Shown here piece by piece: positions 9,048 to 17,547 of a DNA stretch of 64,000 nt (the stretch's first letter is position 1; each line of letters starts with the position of its first letter). The stretch lies in NCBI GenBank assembly GCA_021323945.1, contig JAJPKA010000018.1, positions 474,853 through 538,852 on the forward strand, written 5' to 3'. Source of the stretch: Pseudomonadota bacterium (lineage in GTDB: Bacteria > Desulfobacterota > Binatia > Binatales > Binataceae). The position numbers were made by a program, and so were the translations under genes. The notes under the pieces were generated by a model. It did not search any database, had not been told where the DNA came from, and saw only the letters and a program-made list of their open reading frames with translations.

Positions 9048-9085
9048 CCGCACCCTTTGACACTGATGGTTTCAGCGCCGTGAGA

Positions 9086-9298
9086 TCAGTCACTCTCTTG
9101 GATCGAAAGGGCTTGCTTGGGACAGACCCGTATCGCCTTCATTACGCGCTCGCGCGCAGACTCTGGGGGGTGCTCATTCAGGACGTAAAGTTTGTCGTCG
9201 TCGCGCACTTCAAAGATGTCCGGCGCGACCTGCATGCATCGCGCGTTGCTCTCGCATCGATTGTAATCAACAACTATCTTCGTAGGCGTTCTCCCCAA
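9086..9298 (-). CDS. 3Fe-4S-type ferredoxin, probable P450 redox partner
   Basis: This 70-residue acidic ferredoxin has three cysteines in the right places, Cys15, Cys21 and Cys59 (followed by Pro). The position that would carry the extra cysteine of a 4Fe-4S cluster is Asn18. The C-x2-N-x2-C...CP pattern is that of single-cluster ferredoxins that feed bacterial P450s. The apparent start is TTG 9298; there is no ATG near it, so the exact N-terminus is uncertain. It lies 38 bp upstream of the P450 on the same strand, which makes a donor-acceptor pair very likely. No ferredoxin reductase is encoded nearby. Confidence 0.93.
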   Translation of the reverse strand: MGRTPTKIVVDYNRCESNARCMQVAPDIFEVRDDDKLYVLNEHPPESARERVMKAIRVCPKQALSIQESD

Positions 9299-9824
9299 TG
9301 GACTGTAGCATCATCCTAGGCCAAAGCTGACCCGTCGCCAATGGTCAGACGTGCGATTATTAGCCGGCAACGCGCCGGTTAAGGGTAAGCGAATCGCGGT
9401 CGAGGTAGGTTTGAACGTAAGAACCGTGTATTCTCAGGAAGATGCCGCAAGCCGTGATGTCGGCGGGGCTCGCTCTTACCCCTGACCTGCTGCTGGCGGG
9501 AGTGCGCCCCGATCAGGGTCTCACGTGCTGTGACCGCGGACCCTCCGCAGGCGAGGTTGGGGAACCTGCGGCGGTGCAACTCGGCTTCGACGATCACGGC
9601 TTGGGCGAGATCTAGGTTCTGTGTTTTTGACTGTCACTTCGCCTCTGCGCGCCTGTTGGCGAGCTGTTTCGAAACCTCCGTGAATGCCGATTCTCGAATG
9701 CGCACCGCTGGAAGAGCTCGACCGGTTGCGTTTCTTGGGTTTCATCAAGCAAGTCAGGCTTCGTGCGAATTTTCGCATCCGGCGGACCGCCGCCAGGTCC
9801 GCCGGAGCGCAACGATCGGGCACC
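9299..9824. other. Intergenic stretch, 526 bp, no supported gene
   Basis: Several short frames cross this region on both strands, but none has a domain, a good start site or a consistent codon pattern. It holds the upstream region of the ferredoxin-P450 pair and the downstream region of the barrel gene, both of which are on the minus strand. I could not identify a clear intrinsic terminator or promoter. Confidence 0.45.
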
Positions 9825-11768
9825 CTATAGCAGGTTGAAGTTGTACTGGAACTGGGCGATCAGGTAGCTCTGCCCTTTGAACAACCCGATACCCGCTTCC
9901 TTGTCACCGCCGAGAAGTTCGATTGCCTGTAGTTTCAGGAAGTATTTTTTGGTCCATGGCGGATTTAGGACGAGTGACGGGAAGAGTGCGAACGTGTCCC
10001 CCTTCGGGTTCCAGATCATTGTCCAGGTCGGCGCGAAATCTGACCACCACCATGAAGTGCCGATGTTGAACAACACGCTGACGTCGTTCTTGAGCTGATG
10101 CTCGCTCAAGTCGTTACCGACATAGCAGAGCTTACAGTTGTCCATAATGGTCGTCTGGATCATTTCCAGATTCGCAGACAAGTTACCTGTGCTGGTCAGC
10201 CACGGCGCATAGGCCTGGTCCAGGTCGATGGCGAGCATGTACTTGACCACGTCGGTCCATCGCTGAGCGTTCATGTTTTGGAACTCGTTGCTCTCGAGCG
10301 AGACGTGATTTTGATAAAGCACTTCGCCGCGGAAGACGGCCGGGAAATATTCCGCGATCGAGGCGGGGGCGGGGATTGGGCGGTCGACCGTGACCGCGAC
10401 TTCCTGGATCGGGTAAAAGCTATAGTTCCAGAGGTTCGTATAAGGGGTCCACTTGAGAGTCCACGGCGCACCCCCGCTGACATTATCGTTGTAATACAGC
10501 ACGGTCCATTCGGTGGCTCCATACAACGTGTGGAAGCGAACACCCTCATTCCAATTTTCGGGCTGCATGCCTGGCACATGCCAGAATCCAGTGTCCGCAA
10601 TCGCGAGATCGCCAATAGGCGAGATCCGGTTGTTGTTTTTGTTCAGCCCAAGATGACAGGTTGGATGGAAATGGGTCAGAAAAGCAGCGTACGGGTTGAA
10701 CCCCGGGCGTACGGCTCCCGGCAAGCACACGAAAAAGAGACGTGAAGCCGGAGGATCGACCATCGCATGATAACCCGGCAGGATGCTTTGGGCGCCGCCC
10801 GTCGCATAAGGTCCAAGCGGGGCTAGCGGCGCGTCGGCCCCGAAAATGGGCTCGGTCGAGTACTGCACATCGAACCGCGCGCTTGGCCCGTGGCTGGCGG
10901 CTGGAAAGCAAGGCTGAACCCTTCCCGCAGTCACGGCTGTACGGTACTTGTGATACGGATCCTGGTACTGCTCCGGCCACCATTTGGGCTGAAATCCAGG
11001 CTGAACCACGAGCTCGAGAAAGTTCGAAGTGAACGGTCCGAATTCAGGCAGATTCAGGACCGGATGGATCATCCATTGTGGTTCGCGCGATTGTTCCAGG
11101 TTGGCGAAGCCGAAAGCCCAACATGTATCGGCGGGGTTAATTACATCTCCGACGCGGAAGGCCAACGACTGACCCCAAACCACAATCTGGTTGCCGATGA
11201 AGGTGGTAAGCGGTCCCGTCTTGTTCTCCCACCATGCGTCGCGCAGGGAATAGACGTTGTAGTAGCTGTTCATCATGTGGCCATAGCTCAGGCCCTTGCC
11301 AGCGCCATTTTTGTACTGTGGGTTGTTGGCGCTGTTGTACGAATACGGCGGTTCGTAGACGAACCACTCCCGCGCGAAGAAGGTGTTGTTTTCGTTCAAA
11401 CGGTAGTTTTCGTCGATTTGCAGCAGTGAGCGCGCAACCGCCAAGTTATTGCGGCTCGGCGTGTAGGCTCGCAAAGCCGTTGGGTTTTGCCACATTCCGA
11501 ACGTTTCACTGCCGAATCCTGAAATATGCAGGCCGCTGAGCCATGATTGCTCACCCCCTGCGGGCGGCGGCGACCCCGCGGCGGCCATCTGAGGCAAAGC
11601 GTTACTCGCGGAATTTGTGATGTTGAGTGCGTTGACAGGCTGACCAGAAATATCGCCAGCCCGGCTGGTGGCGACCGTCAAAATCAAACCCAACGACATG
11701 ACGGCCAGCGCGGTCCATCTTTTTCCGGCTCCCCCGAACTTAGCACGACACCAACCTTCGAACCGCAT
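9825..11768 (-). CDS. Predicted outer-membrane beta-barrel protein, DUF1302-like
   Basis: This 647-residue exported protein has a basic N-terminus and hydrophobic core (KRWTALAVMSLGLILTVA) ending near SRAGD, consistent with a signal peptide. A Pro/Gly-rich linker follows, then a long body rich in Trp, Tyr, Asn and alternating aromatic strands. It ends in IAQFQYNFNLL, a plausible barrel-closing strand although the final residue is Leu. Segments such as NQIVVWGQSLAFRVGDVINP resemble the DUF1302 family of large barrels found in hydrocarbon- and sterol-degrading Gram-negative bacteria. Transport of a hydrophobic substrate is inference. The start ATG 11768 is set by AAGGAGGA just upstream; the frame is open to 11864. 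Its P450/ferredoxin neighbours are on the same strand but 526 bp away. Confidence 0.8.
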   Translation of the reverse strand: MRFEGWCRAKFGGAGKRWTALAVMSLGLILTVATSRAGDISGQPVNALNITNSASNALPQMAAAGSPPPAGGEQSWLSGLHISGFGSETFGMWQNPTALRAYTPSRNNLAVARSLLQIDENYRLNENNTFFAREWFVYEPPYSYNSANNPQYKNGAGKGLSYGHMMNSYYNVYSLRDAWWENKTGPLTTFIGNQIVVWGQSLAFRVGDVINPADTCWAFGFANLEQSREPQWMIHPVLNLPEFGPFTSNFLELVVQPGFQPKWWPEQYQDPYHKYRTAVTAGRVQPCFPAASHGPSARFDVQYSTEPIFGADAPLAPLGPYATGGAQSILPGYHAMVDPPASRLFFVCLPGAVRPGFNPYAAFLTHFHPTCHLGLNKNNNRISPIGDLAIADTGFWHVPGMQPENWNEGVRFHTLYGATEWTVLYYNDNVSGGAPWTLKWTPYTNLWNYSFYPIQEVAVTVDRPIPAPASIAEYFPAVFRGEVLYQNHVSLESNEFQNMNAQRWTDVVKYMLAIDLDQAYAPWLTSTGNLSANLEMIQTTIMDNCKLCYVGNDLSEHQLKNDVSVLFNIGTSWWWSDFAPTWTMIWNPKGDTFALFPSLVLNPPWTKKYFLKLQAIELLGGDKEAGIGLFKGQSYLIAQFQYNFNLL

Positions 11769-11950
11769 AGCATCCTCCTTCGATCCCAAGCCTTGTCCGT
11801 CGTCCCCAGACAGACGGGCGTTGCTCTCCGGAGCGAAGCTCTTGTTTAGCTGTCCCCTCAGCAAACAAGAACTCTTGCGATTGTGCCGTTTATATACCGG
11901 ATTTCAGTTTCGTTCCCCCGTTCTCACCTCCCTCACCCGTACAGGCGTCG

Positions 11951-11979
11951 GCTATAGTACAGTCGGTAAATGAATGCAA
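11951..11979 (-). promoter_or_regulatory. Putative promoter of the outer-membrane barrel gene
   Basis: Read on the minus strand, TTGCAT (11974-11979) and TATAGC (11951-11956) are separated by 17 bp. They match the sigma-70 consensus at three and four of six positions, respectively. This is the best-spaced pair in the region, but it is a weak match and could be chance. Confidence 0.3.
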
Positions 11980-12133
11980 TAGCTCACTTGGACGGCCCGG
12001 ACAAACTAGCACTTTCGTCGCTGTCTCGCACTCGCCGATCTCACGAGTCGCAGCTATTGCCTGTCCTCCGGCTGCCGACGACCAAGAGGGAACATTTGTG
12101 CAACAAGATTTAGGAGCGCTGCCTCATAATGCC

Positions 12134-12160
12134 TTGAATCGAGAAGCTCAGCCGGATAAA
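12134..12160 (+). promoter_or_regulatory. Putative promoter of tRNA-Leu
   Basis: TTGAAT (12134-12139) is followed after 15 bp by GATAAA (12155-12160), about 18 bases before the mature tRNA 5' end. The same layout, TTGACT with 15 bp to GATAAG, precedes the tRNA-Thr cluster at 17030. That shared arrangement is the main reason for calling it. Confidence 0.4.
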
Positions 12161-12177
12161 CGTCTATTGAGCTAGCA

Positions 12178-12263
12178 GCGAGAGTGGCGGAATGGCAGAC
12201 GCGCAAGGCTCAGGACCTTGTGGGGGCAACCTCGTGGGGGTTCAAGTCCCCCCTCTCGCACCA
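12178..12263 (+). tRNA. tRNA-Leu (anticodon CAG)
   Basis: The acceptor stem GCGAGAG (12178-12184) pairs with CTCTCGC (12253-12259), followed by an encoded A and CCA. The anticodon stem CAAGG/CCTTG encloses the loop with CAG at 12211-12213, reading CUG. A long variable arm is present, as expected for class II leucine tRNA. The T-arm contains TTCAAGTCC. The molecule is 86 nt including CCA. Confidence 0.97.
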
Positions 12264-12413
12264 CCCGAATCTGCTCGGTGGGTAGGTCGGCACATGGCCC
12301 GGACGCACAGGTAAAACGACTGAATCGGTCGAGCGAGTGCGCACTGCTACTGGGTTCCTCGAAGCAGACGGTCAAAAGAGTGTGGCTATGCGCTTTCGCC
12401 CTCTGCCATTCGA

Positions 12414-13412
12414 CTAGCCACCAAGTTGATACATCGAGCGATCTTTGGTCGAACGGCCCTCCAAAAGATGATGGCCGGTAGGTTTGGCTTCGACGGCGTG
12501 AAGCAGGATGCGGCTGACCTGCCCAACCCCACCATCCGGATGGCCGGCGCGCAATGCGCTGCGCACGTCGAGCTCATCGTCATTCAGCAGGCAGAGGTGA
12601 AACTTGCCATCAGCCGTCAACCTCATTCGATTGCAGGTACTGCAGTAGGGTTCACTGACCGGACTAATAAAACCGATAACGCCACGAGCGTTTGCGAGAC
12701 GGTAGTTGCGCGCCTCGTCGGACGGGTTGTAGGGTTCAACCTCACGCATCGGACCCAGAGCGGCTTCGATACGACGGCGTGTTTCAATGTTTGAAACATA
12801 GCGCTTGATCGACAGCGTGGCGCATTCTCCTCCACCGAGCGGCATTAATTCTATAAAGCGTACATGCCAGTCGCGGTCGAGAGTTAGCCGCGCCAGATCA
12901 ACTACGTCTATTTCGTTGTAGCCGGCCGCGACCACCGAATTGAGTTTGATGGGAACGAGTCCGACTTCCTCAGCGGCAATGATCCCCTCCCAAATTCTTT
13001 CGAAGCTACCCCATCGCATCTGACGCGCGACGGTATCAGGATTGAGGCTATCGAGATGCACGTTGATCCGCTTTAAGCCAGCGTTCTTAAGCGGGCGCGC
13101 CAGTTTGGTTAGCAGCAGTGCATTGGTTGTTAGTGCCAGATCATGAACTCCAGGGAGAGCGGCGATCCGTTCCACGATCTCGAGCAAATCGGCACGCAAA
13201 GTCGGCTCGCCGCCGGTTAAGCGAAACTTGTTGAAGCCAACATTGAGTGCGGCGCGCACCACGCGCTCGATTTCCTCGGCCGTCAGCAGGTCCGGCTTGG
13301 GGAGGAACTGCAAGCCCTGTAGCGGCATGCAATAAACGCATCGGAGGTTGCAGTTATCTATGACTGAGATCCGGAGATAGTTGATTTCGCGATTGAAGGA
13401 ATCACGTGGCAT
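12414..13412 (-). CDS. moaA: GTP 3',8-cyclase (molybdenum cofactor biosynthesis)
   Basis: MoaA is a radical-SAM enzyme that starts molybdenum cofactor synthesis by rearranging GTP to the 3',8-cyclo compound. The N-terminal cluster motif is Cys21-x3-Cys25-x2-Cys28, followed by LTGGEPTLR for SAM. The second, GTP-binding cluster motif is CSTCNRMRLTADGKFHLC in the C-terminal third. The chain ends in GG, the conserved tail essential in this family. The length of 332 residues is normal. No moaC, moaE or other molybdenum genes are in the window, so this is an isolated copy. It may be read from lptF-lptG upstream on the same strand. A hairpin covering its ribosome binding site is listed separately. 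Confidence 0.97.
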   Translation of the reverse strand: MPRDSFNREINYLRISVIDNCNLRCVYCMPLQGLQFLPKPDLLTAEEIERVVRAALNVGFNKFRLTGGEPTLRADLLEIVERIAALPGVHDLALTTNALLLTKLARPLKNAGLKRINVHLDSLNPDTVARQMRWGSFERIWEGIIAAEEVGLVPIKLNSVVAAGYNEIDVVDLARLTLDRDWHVRFIELMPLGGGECATLSIKRYVSNIETRRRIEAALGPMREVEPYNPSDEARNYRLANARGVIGFISPVSEPYCSTCNRMRLTADGKFHLCLLNDDELDVRSALRAGHPDGGVGQVSRILLHAVEAKPTGHHLLEGRSTKDRSMYQLGG

Positions 13413-13419
13413 GGGAAAA

Positions 13420-13435
13420 CTCCCCCGCTGGGGAG
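13420..13435 (-). promoter_or_regulatory. Hairpin that sequesters the moaA ribosome binding site
   Basis: On the minus strand CTCCCC pairs with GGGGAG across a four-base loop. The 3' arm, together with the adjoining G, is the GGGGGAG Shine-Dalgarno sequence seven bases before the moaA ATG. A TTTT run follows the stem, so it could also act as a weak terminator. A regulatory role is inference. Confidence 0.45.
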
Positions 13436-13589
13436 GTAGGACATATTTTGAATTTTAGTAGTCTCGGATTTCTTCTTCTCTCCCAGTGTCGGTACCAGGC
13501 TCAAGCACGGAGCGGCCCTTCTGCCACATCCGAGGGTTGCAGCCCTTATCTTTAATCTACTGTCTCAAAGGCGCCCGGCACAACGCAGT

Positions 13590-14690
13590 CTACCGCTCTT
13601 CGCCGAGTAAAAAGATAGCGAGTGTCAGAACTGCAAAAATCATGTTCGGAGTCCATGCTCCGACCCATGGCGGGATGATACCGGAATGCCCGAGCGATGA
13701 GGTCAGGCCGAACGCGAGCCAATATCCAAAGCCGATTACGATCGCATGACCGAAACTGCGTCCTAGACTGAGATGTCTTGGCAAAGGGTCGAGGCTCAGA
13801 GCTATGCCCAGCGCAACCATGATGATGCACGACAGCGGCATCGCGTACTTGAGGTCCCGATCAACCAAGTACCCTCCGGGATCGAGCCCCTTGCGCTGCA
13901 GGTCACTGATGTAACGATCTAGTTCCCATAAGCTGAATTCTTCCGGATCGAGCCGAAGCAGGCTCAAATCTGATGGTTTCAGCGAAGCCTCCAAGATCCC
14001 ACCGCTGCCCCCGGAGACCGAGCCATTGCGGCCCACTCGATAGCTGGTCGAACTGCTTGCAACCCATTCGCGTCCGTTCCATCGCGCCGCTGCGGCGTAC
14101 ACGATATTTCGGACGGAGTAATCCGGAGCAAGGTGATAAAGCGTCACGCCGCGCAAAACGGCTGCATGCGGATCGTAATTGTCAGCCGAGAGAAAGCCGC
14201 TGCGAACCCGTACCCAGATGGACCGGTTGGCAAACACGCCCTTGAGCTGGCGCTTTTTCAATTCCACCTCGTACAGATATCGTGACGCACGTGTAGCGCT
14301 CGGTACCACCGTCTCGCTAAGCGCGAAATCGAATACCGAGATTAGGCTGGCCACCACCAGTACGGGCACAGTCATTTCCAGTCGGCTAATACCGAGTTGC
14401 TGACAGGCTAGCACCTCGCCCGAGCGGTTAAGCATCGCAAAGCCGAGCAAGACGCCGGCGAGACTTGCAACCGGCAAAAGCTGCGACACGATGAGCGGCA
14501 GCTTAAACATAAAATACTTCAGCCCAAGCATTCCGAAGCCGCCATATTTCAGGAGATCGTTGAACCGATCGAACATGTCGCCCAGGAGATAAGCGATGGT
14601 GAACGCAGCGAGGCTAACGGCGAAGGGACCAAAGAACTGAGCCGCCAGAAAACGGTTGATGGTGGGAGGAAATGCGCGGTGCAGTTTCAT
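13590..14690 (-). CDS. lptG: Lipopolysaccharide export permease LptG
   Basis: LptG is one of the two inner-membrane permease subunits of the LptB2FG ABC transporter that extracts lipopolysaccharide for delivery to the outer membrane. The 366-residue chain shows the family layout. Three N-terminal membrane helices come first (FAVSLAAFTIAYLLGDMFDRF, then VSQLLPVASLAGVLLGFAML), then a periplasmic jelly-roll domain of about 150 residues, then three C-terminal helices. The start is ATG 14690, with GGAGGG ten bases upstream; the frame stays open to 14786. It lies downstream of lptF on the same strand with a gap of about 105 bp. No lptB, lptA or lptC is in the window. Confidence 0.93.
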   Translation of the reverse strand: MKLHRAFPPTINRFLAAQFFGPFAVSLAAFTIAYLLGDMFDRFNDLLKYGGFGMLGLKYFMFKLPLIVSQLLPVASLAGVLLGFAMLNRSGEVLACQQLGISRLEMTVPVLVVASLISVFDFALSETVVPSATRASRYLYEVELKKRQLKGVFANRSIWVRVRSGFLSADNYDPHAAVLRGVTLYHLAPDYSVRNIVYAAAARWNGREWVASSSTSYRVGRNGSVSGGSGGILEASLKPSDLSLLRLDPEEFSLWELDRYISDLQRKGLDPGGYLVDRDLKYAMPLSCIIMVALGIALSLDPLPRHLSLGRSFGHAIVIGFGYWLAFGLTSSLGHSGIIPPWVGAWTPNMIFAVLTLAIFLLGEER

Positions 14691-14795
14691 GGCGTGACGC
14701 CCTCCGAGGCTCTTGCGCCGCGCCGCGGCGAAGACAGCCAGAACAGACCCGACGGGATATCGCTTCGAAACTCCTCCACACCACACGTCCCAGGT

Positions 14796-15977
14796 TTACG
14801 CATTGACCGTACGCCGACGTTCGAGTCTCTCGACCAGATCCCACACAAAATCTCCGGCTCCGCGCCCCTGGTCGCCACGGTCCGTGGCGCTACGCAGGAA
14901 TAGCCAGATCGCCAGGACTGCAAAGACCAGGTCCGGGATGCTCATAGCCAAAAAGGCGTTAACTTGGGCACGTTGGGCCAAAGCCTCTCCCGCTCGCATC
15001 AGCGAATAATAGAGAAAAAAAAGTGCGATGGCGACGCCGAAGCGCTCCGACTGACCGCCTCGTGCCGGTTTGAGGCCGAGCGGCACGCCGATCAAGGCGA
15101 ACAGCAGCGTGGTAAACGGTACCGTATACTTGCTAGCAAGTTCGGTCTCCGCTTCATAGTCTGGCTGCCCGGCTGAACGCGCGTTCAAAATCGTCTTCCG
15201 CAGCTGATGATAACTCATTTCATCCGGACTGCGTCGTCCCATATCGAGCGGATCTTCCGGTTGAATATTCAAGTCATAAGTACGAAAGCTCGTTACGTGA
15301 CTCGAGTTGCGGTCGCTTTCGACGCCAAAGAGGGAGCCGTCGAACAACCTGAGGGTAATGGATTTGCTGTCGTTGTTTGGAAGAATCACGCCCCGTTGGG
15401 CGATAATCGTGTTCTGTTGGCTAGGGTTGCGGGCGTCAGAGATCATTACGCCATGCAAACTGCCGTCGGACGGGGAAATAGTGTCAACGTATACAACGAG
15501 ACCGGCGAAATCGCGGTTGAAGACTTTTTCCTTCAAATCAGCAGTCCCCGTGGTGCGCGTCAGTTTGAAGATTCGCTCTTCGAGGTGACGGTTGGCCCAG
15601 GGCCTGACGGAAAAAGCCAGCCAAGTTGATAAAGCGTACACGGCCAGCGCGACACCGATAACAGGCATTGCCAGTCGATAGAGACTGATGCCGCAGGCCC
15701 GCGCCGCGATAAGTTCACGATCGCCCGACATGCGGCCAAAACCCATTAACACTCCGAGCAATACCGCCATCGGGAAAGTCAGTTCCAGGAATGCGGGCAT
15801 GATAAAGGCGATGAGGCTTGCTACCGCACCTAGGCTGACGCCATGGTTCACAACCATTTCGGTCAGCTTCAGTAGACGTCCCGTGACCAGGGCAAAGGTG
15901 AGCAGCAACACACCCAAGCCGAAGGGAGCTAGGATCTCACGAGCAACGTATGCATCGATTATCTTGGTGCGCAACAT
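14796..15977 (-). CDS. lptF: Lipopolysaccharide export permease LptF
   Basis: This is the second permease subunit of LptB2FG, paralogous to the neighbouring LptG. Recognisable features are the N-terminal helix region REILAPFGLGVLLLTFALVTG, then LIAFIMPAFLELTFPMAVLL followed by GFGRMSGDRELIAARACGIS. That conserved cytoplasmic loop is where the permease contacts LptB. A periplasmic domain and three C-terminal helices including TVPFTTLLFALIGVPLGL follow. The start is taken at ATG 15977, giving 393 residues; a TTG ten codons upstream is also in frame, and neither has a strong ribosome binding site. The gene is divergent from rlmB, with an AT-rich spacer that probably carries both promoters. Confidence 0.93.
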   Translation of the reverse strand: MLRTKIIDAYVAREILAPFGLGVLLLTFALVTGRLLKLTEMVVNHGVSLGAVASLIAFIMPAFLELTFPMAVLLGVLMGFGRMSGDRELIAARACGISLYRLAMPVIGVALAVYALSTWLAFSVRPWANRHLEERIFKLTRTTGTADLKEKVFNRDFAGLVVYVDTISPSDGSLHGVMISDARNPSQQNTIIAQRGVILPNNDSKSITLRLFDGSLFGVESDRNSSHVTSFRTYDLNIQPEDPLDMGRRSPDEMSYHQLRKTILNARSAGQPDYEAETELASKYTVPFTTLLFALIGVPLGLKPARGGQSERFGVAIALFFLYYSLMRAGEALAQRAQVNAFLAMSIPDLVFAVLAIWLFLRSATDRGDQGRGAGDFVWDLVERLERRRTVNA

Positions 15978-16104
15978 CGACGAAACGGTTTTATAGTTGG
16001 TGTTCAAAGGGCCTGCCGAGGAAACCGCGCTGACGCGAGCGGCTGAACTCAGCGGTTTTATTTTTATTTTCTATTTTTCCAACATACATATTATTCGACC
16101 GCCG

Positions 16105-16950
16105 ATGAAAAAACGTCGAGGCCCCCGGCCGTCTAAATCGCCACCGCATCTCTCACCACCAGTTTCAGCCAATGATGGGCTGGTGGGCCGTCAACCCTAT
16201 GACCCGTGGGATGGAACGGTCGGACTCGTCTTCGGCGTGCAGCCGGTGCGGGAGCTTCTCGCCGCAGCTCCCTCACGCGTTCATAAACTGTATGTCAGAG
16301 CGGGCACAGAAACGAGATTTAGCGAACAGATATGTGCGGTGCGGCAGAGTGGCGGCGAGGTCGTCGCCGTTGGGAGCGGTGAGCTGGCGCGCTTGGCCGG
16401 TCCCGAAGCCTACCATCAGGGTATCATAGCACAGCTTCGCGAATATTCTTACCTGAGCTTGGATGAATTGCTTGAGTCCGAGCCAGACCCTTTAGTTTTG
16501 CTCGACGGTTTGACCGACCCGCGCAATCTTGGAGCAGTTCTTAGAGTGGCTGAATGCGCTGGAGTGGCTGCTGTCATCTTAGCGAAAGATCGAACCGCTT
16601 CGCTAACGCCGACGGCTATCAAAGCTTCGGCCGGCGCGTGGATTCATTTGCGAATCGCCAGATGTGGTAACGTCGCACAGACATTGCGATACCTCAAAGC
16701 CAAAGGGTATTGGATTGCCGCAATGGACCCGGGCGGCACCGTGTCTATTTATGAACTGGATGTTGACCGACGACTGACCGTGGTCCTCGGCTCGGAAGGT
16801 AGAGGCATTCGCGACATCGTCCGCAAGGCCGCGGATTTCGTCGTAAGGATTCCTCTGTACGGTCGTGTGAGTTCGTTGAACGTTTCCGTGGCTGCTGCAT
16901 TAGCCTTATTCGAAATAGCCCGCCGACGGGCGAAATGCGCACCGGCATAA
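16105..16950 (+). CDS. rlmB: TrmH-family 23S rRNA 2'-O-methyltransferase, RlmB-like
   Basis: This SPOUT methyltransferase of 281 residues shows an N-terminal substrate-binding domain (VFGVQPVRELLAAAPSRVHK) and the three knot motifs of the SpoU/TrmH family. These are TDPRNLGAVLRVAECAG, VVLGSEGRGIRDIVRK and SLNVSVAAALALFE. RlmB methylates the ribose of a P-loop guanosine in 23S rRNA (Gm2251 in E. coli). The length and N-terminal domain favour RlmB over TrmL or TrmH. About 40 residues of basic, proline-rich tail precede the domain. The start is ATG 16105; the frame is open to 15997 through an AT-rich stretch that is more likely promoter. It sits directly before the tRNA cluster. Confidence 0.9.
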   Translation: MKKRRGPRPSKSPPHLSPPVSANDGLVGRQPYDPWDGTVGLVFGVQPVRELLAAAPSRVHKLYVRAGTETRFSEQICAVRQSGGEVVAVGSGELARLAGPEAYHQGIIAQLREYSYLSLDELLESEPDPLVLLDGLTDPRNLGAVLRVAECAGVAAVILAKDRTASLTPTAIKASAGAWIHLRIARCGNVAQTLRYLKAKGYWIAAMDPGGTVSIYELDVDRRLTVVLGSEGRGIRDIVRKAADFVVRIPLYGRVSSLNVSVAAALALFEIARRRAKCAPA

Positions 16951-17029
16951 ACAAGCGAGCTTTTTGGAGAATGAGCCTGGTTTATGCAAAAGCGATTGTT
17001 GTAAAAGTGCCGCCCACATGGATTTCCAC

Positions 17030-17056
17030 TTGACTTCACATTGTCTGGCAGATAAG
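17030..17056 (+). promoter_or_regulatory. Putative promoter of the tRNA-Thr/Tyr/Gly/Thr cluster
   Basis: TTGACT (17030-17035, five of six consensus) is followed after 15 bp by GATAAG (17051-17056), 22 bases before the first tRNA. An alternative reading is TTCACA (17035) with CACAAT (17059) spaced by 18 bp. The first reading is favoured because the tRNA-Leu gene has the same arrangement. Confidence 0.42.
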
Positions 17057-17078
17057 GCACAATGCTTCAGTTGTCAGG

Positions 17079-17150
<72 letters not shown>

Positions 17151-17181
17151 GAGGCGAGCGCATATTATCGCAGTGATCGAG

Positions 17182-17264
17182 GGAGAGGTTCCCGAGCGGC
17201 CAAAGGGAGCAGACTGTAAATCTGCCGGCGAACGCCTTCGGAGGTTCGAATCCTCCCCTCTCCA
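17182..17264 (+). tRNA. tRNA-Tyr (anticodon GTA)
   Basis: The acceptor stem GGAGAGG pairs with CCTCTCC (17257-17263), with discriminator A at 17264. The anticodon stem GCAGA/TCTGC holds GTA at 17216-17218. A long variable arm (class II) is present. CCA is not encoded. Confidence 0.97.
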
Positions 17265-17285
17265 CTAAGCTTGAGGTCCGGAAGA

Positions 17286-17362
17286 GCGGGAATAGCTCAG
17301 TTTGGTAGAGCGCGAGCCTTCCAAGCTCGGGGTCGCGGGTTCGAGTCCCGTTTCCCGCTCCA
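17286..17362 (+). tRNA. tRNA-Gly (anticodon TCC)
   Basis: The acceptor stem GCGGGAA pairs with TTCCCGC (17352-17358), with discriminator T and encoded CCA at 17360-17362. The anticodon loop carries TCC at 17320-17322 between GAGC and GCTC. The T-arm GGTTCGAGTCC is canonical. Confidence 0.97.
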
Positions 17363-17434
17363 ATTTCCTGCGCGGCACTCGGCTTCAATTTGCAGCGCCG
17401 CCGGGCACAGCGGTCATTAGATGAGAAGAAAAAC

Positions 17435-17507
<73 letters not shown>

Positions 17508-17547
17508 TTCCGAATCTGTCGCCAACCTCGGGGGTGAGACCAGCGCG

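Larger units (their letters stand above)
11769..12177. other. Divergent intergenic region between barrel gene and tRNA-Leu, 409 bp
   Basis: The stretch separates two divergently transcribed genes and so should hold two promoters. Candidates are listed separately at 11951-11979 (minus) and 12134-12160 (plus). The barrel mRNA would then have an unusually long leader of roughly 175 bases. No gene is supported here. Confidence 0.5.

Noticed and set aside
9530-9838. Plus-strand frame of 102 codons upstream of the ferredoxin
   Set aside because: Overlaps the end of the barrel gene on the other strand and shows no motif.
10098-10745. Long plus-strand frame (215 codons)
   Set aside because: Lies wholly antisense to the outer-membrane barrel gene, which has a signal peptide and ribosome binding site; a shadow frame.
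13413-13589. Molybdenum cofactor riboswitch before moaA
   Set aside because: Looked for the multi-stem Moco aptamer; only the short SD-covering hairpin was seen.
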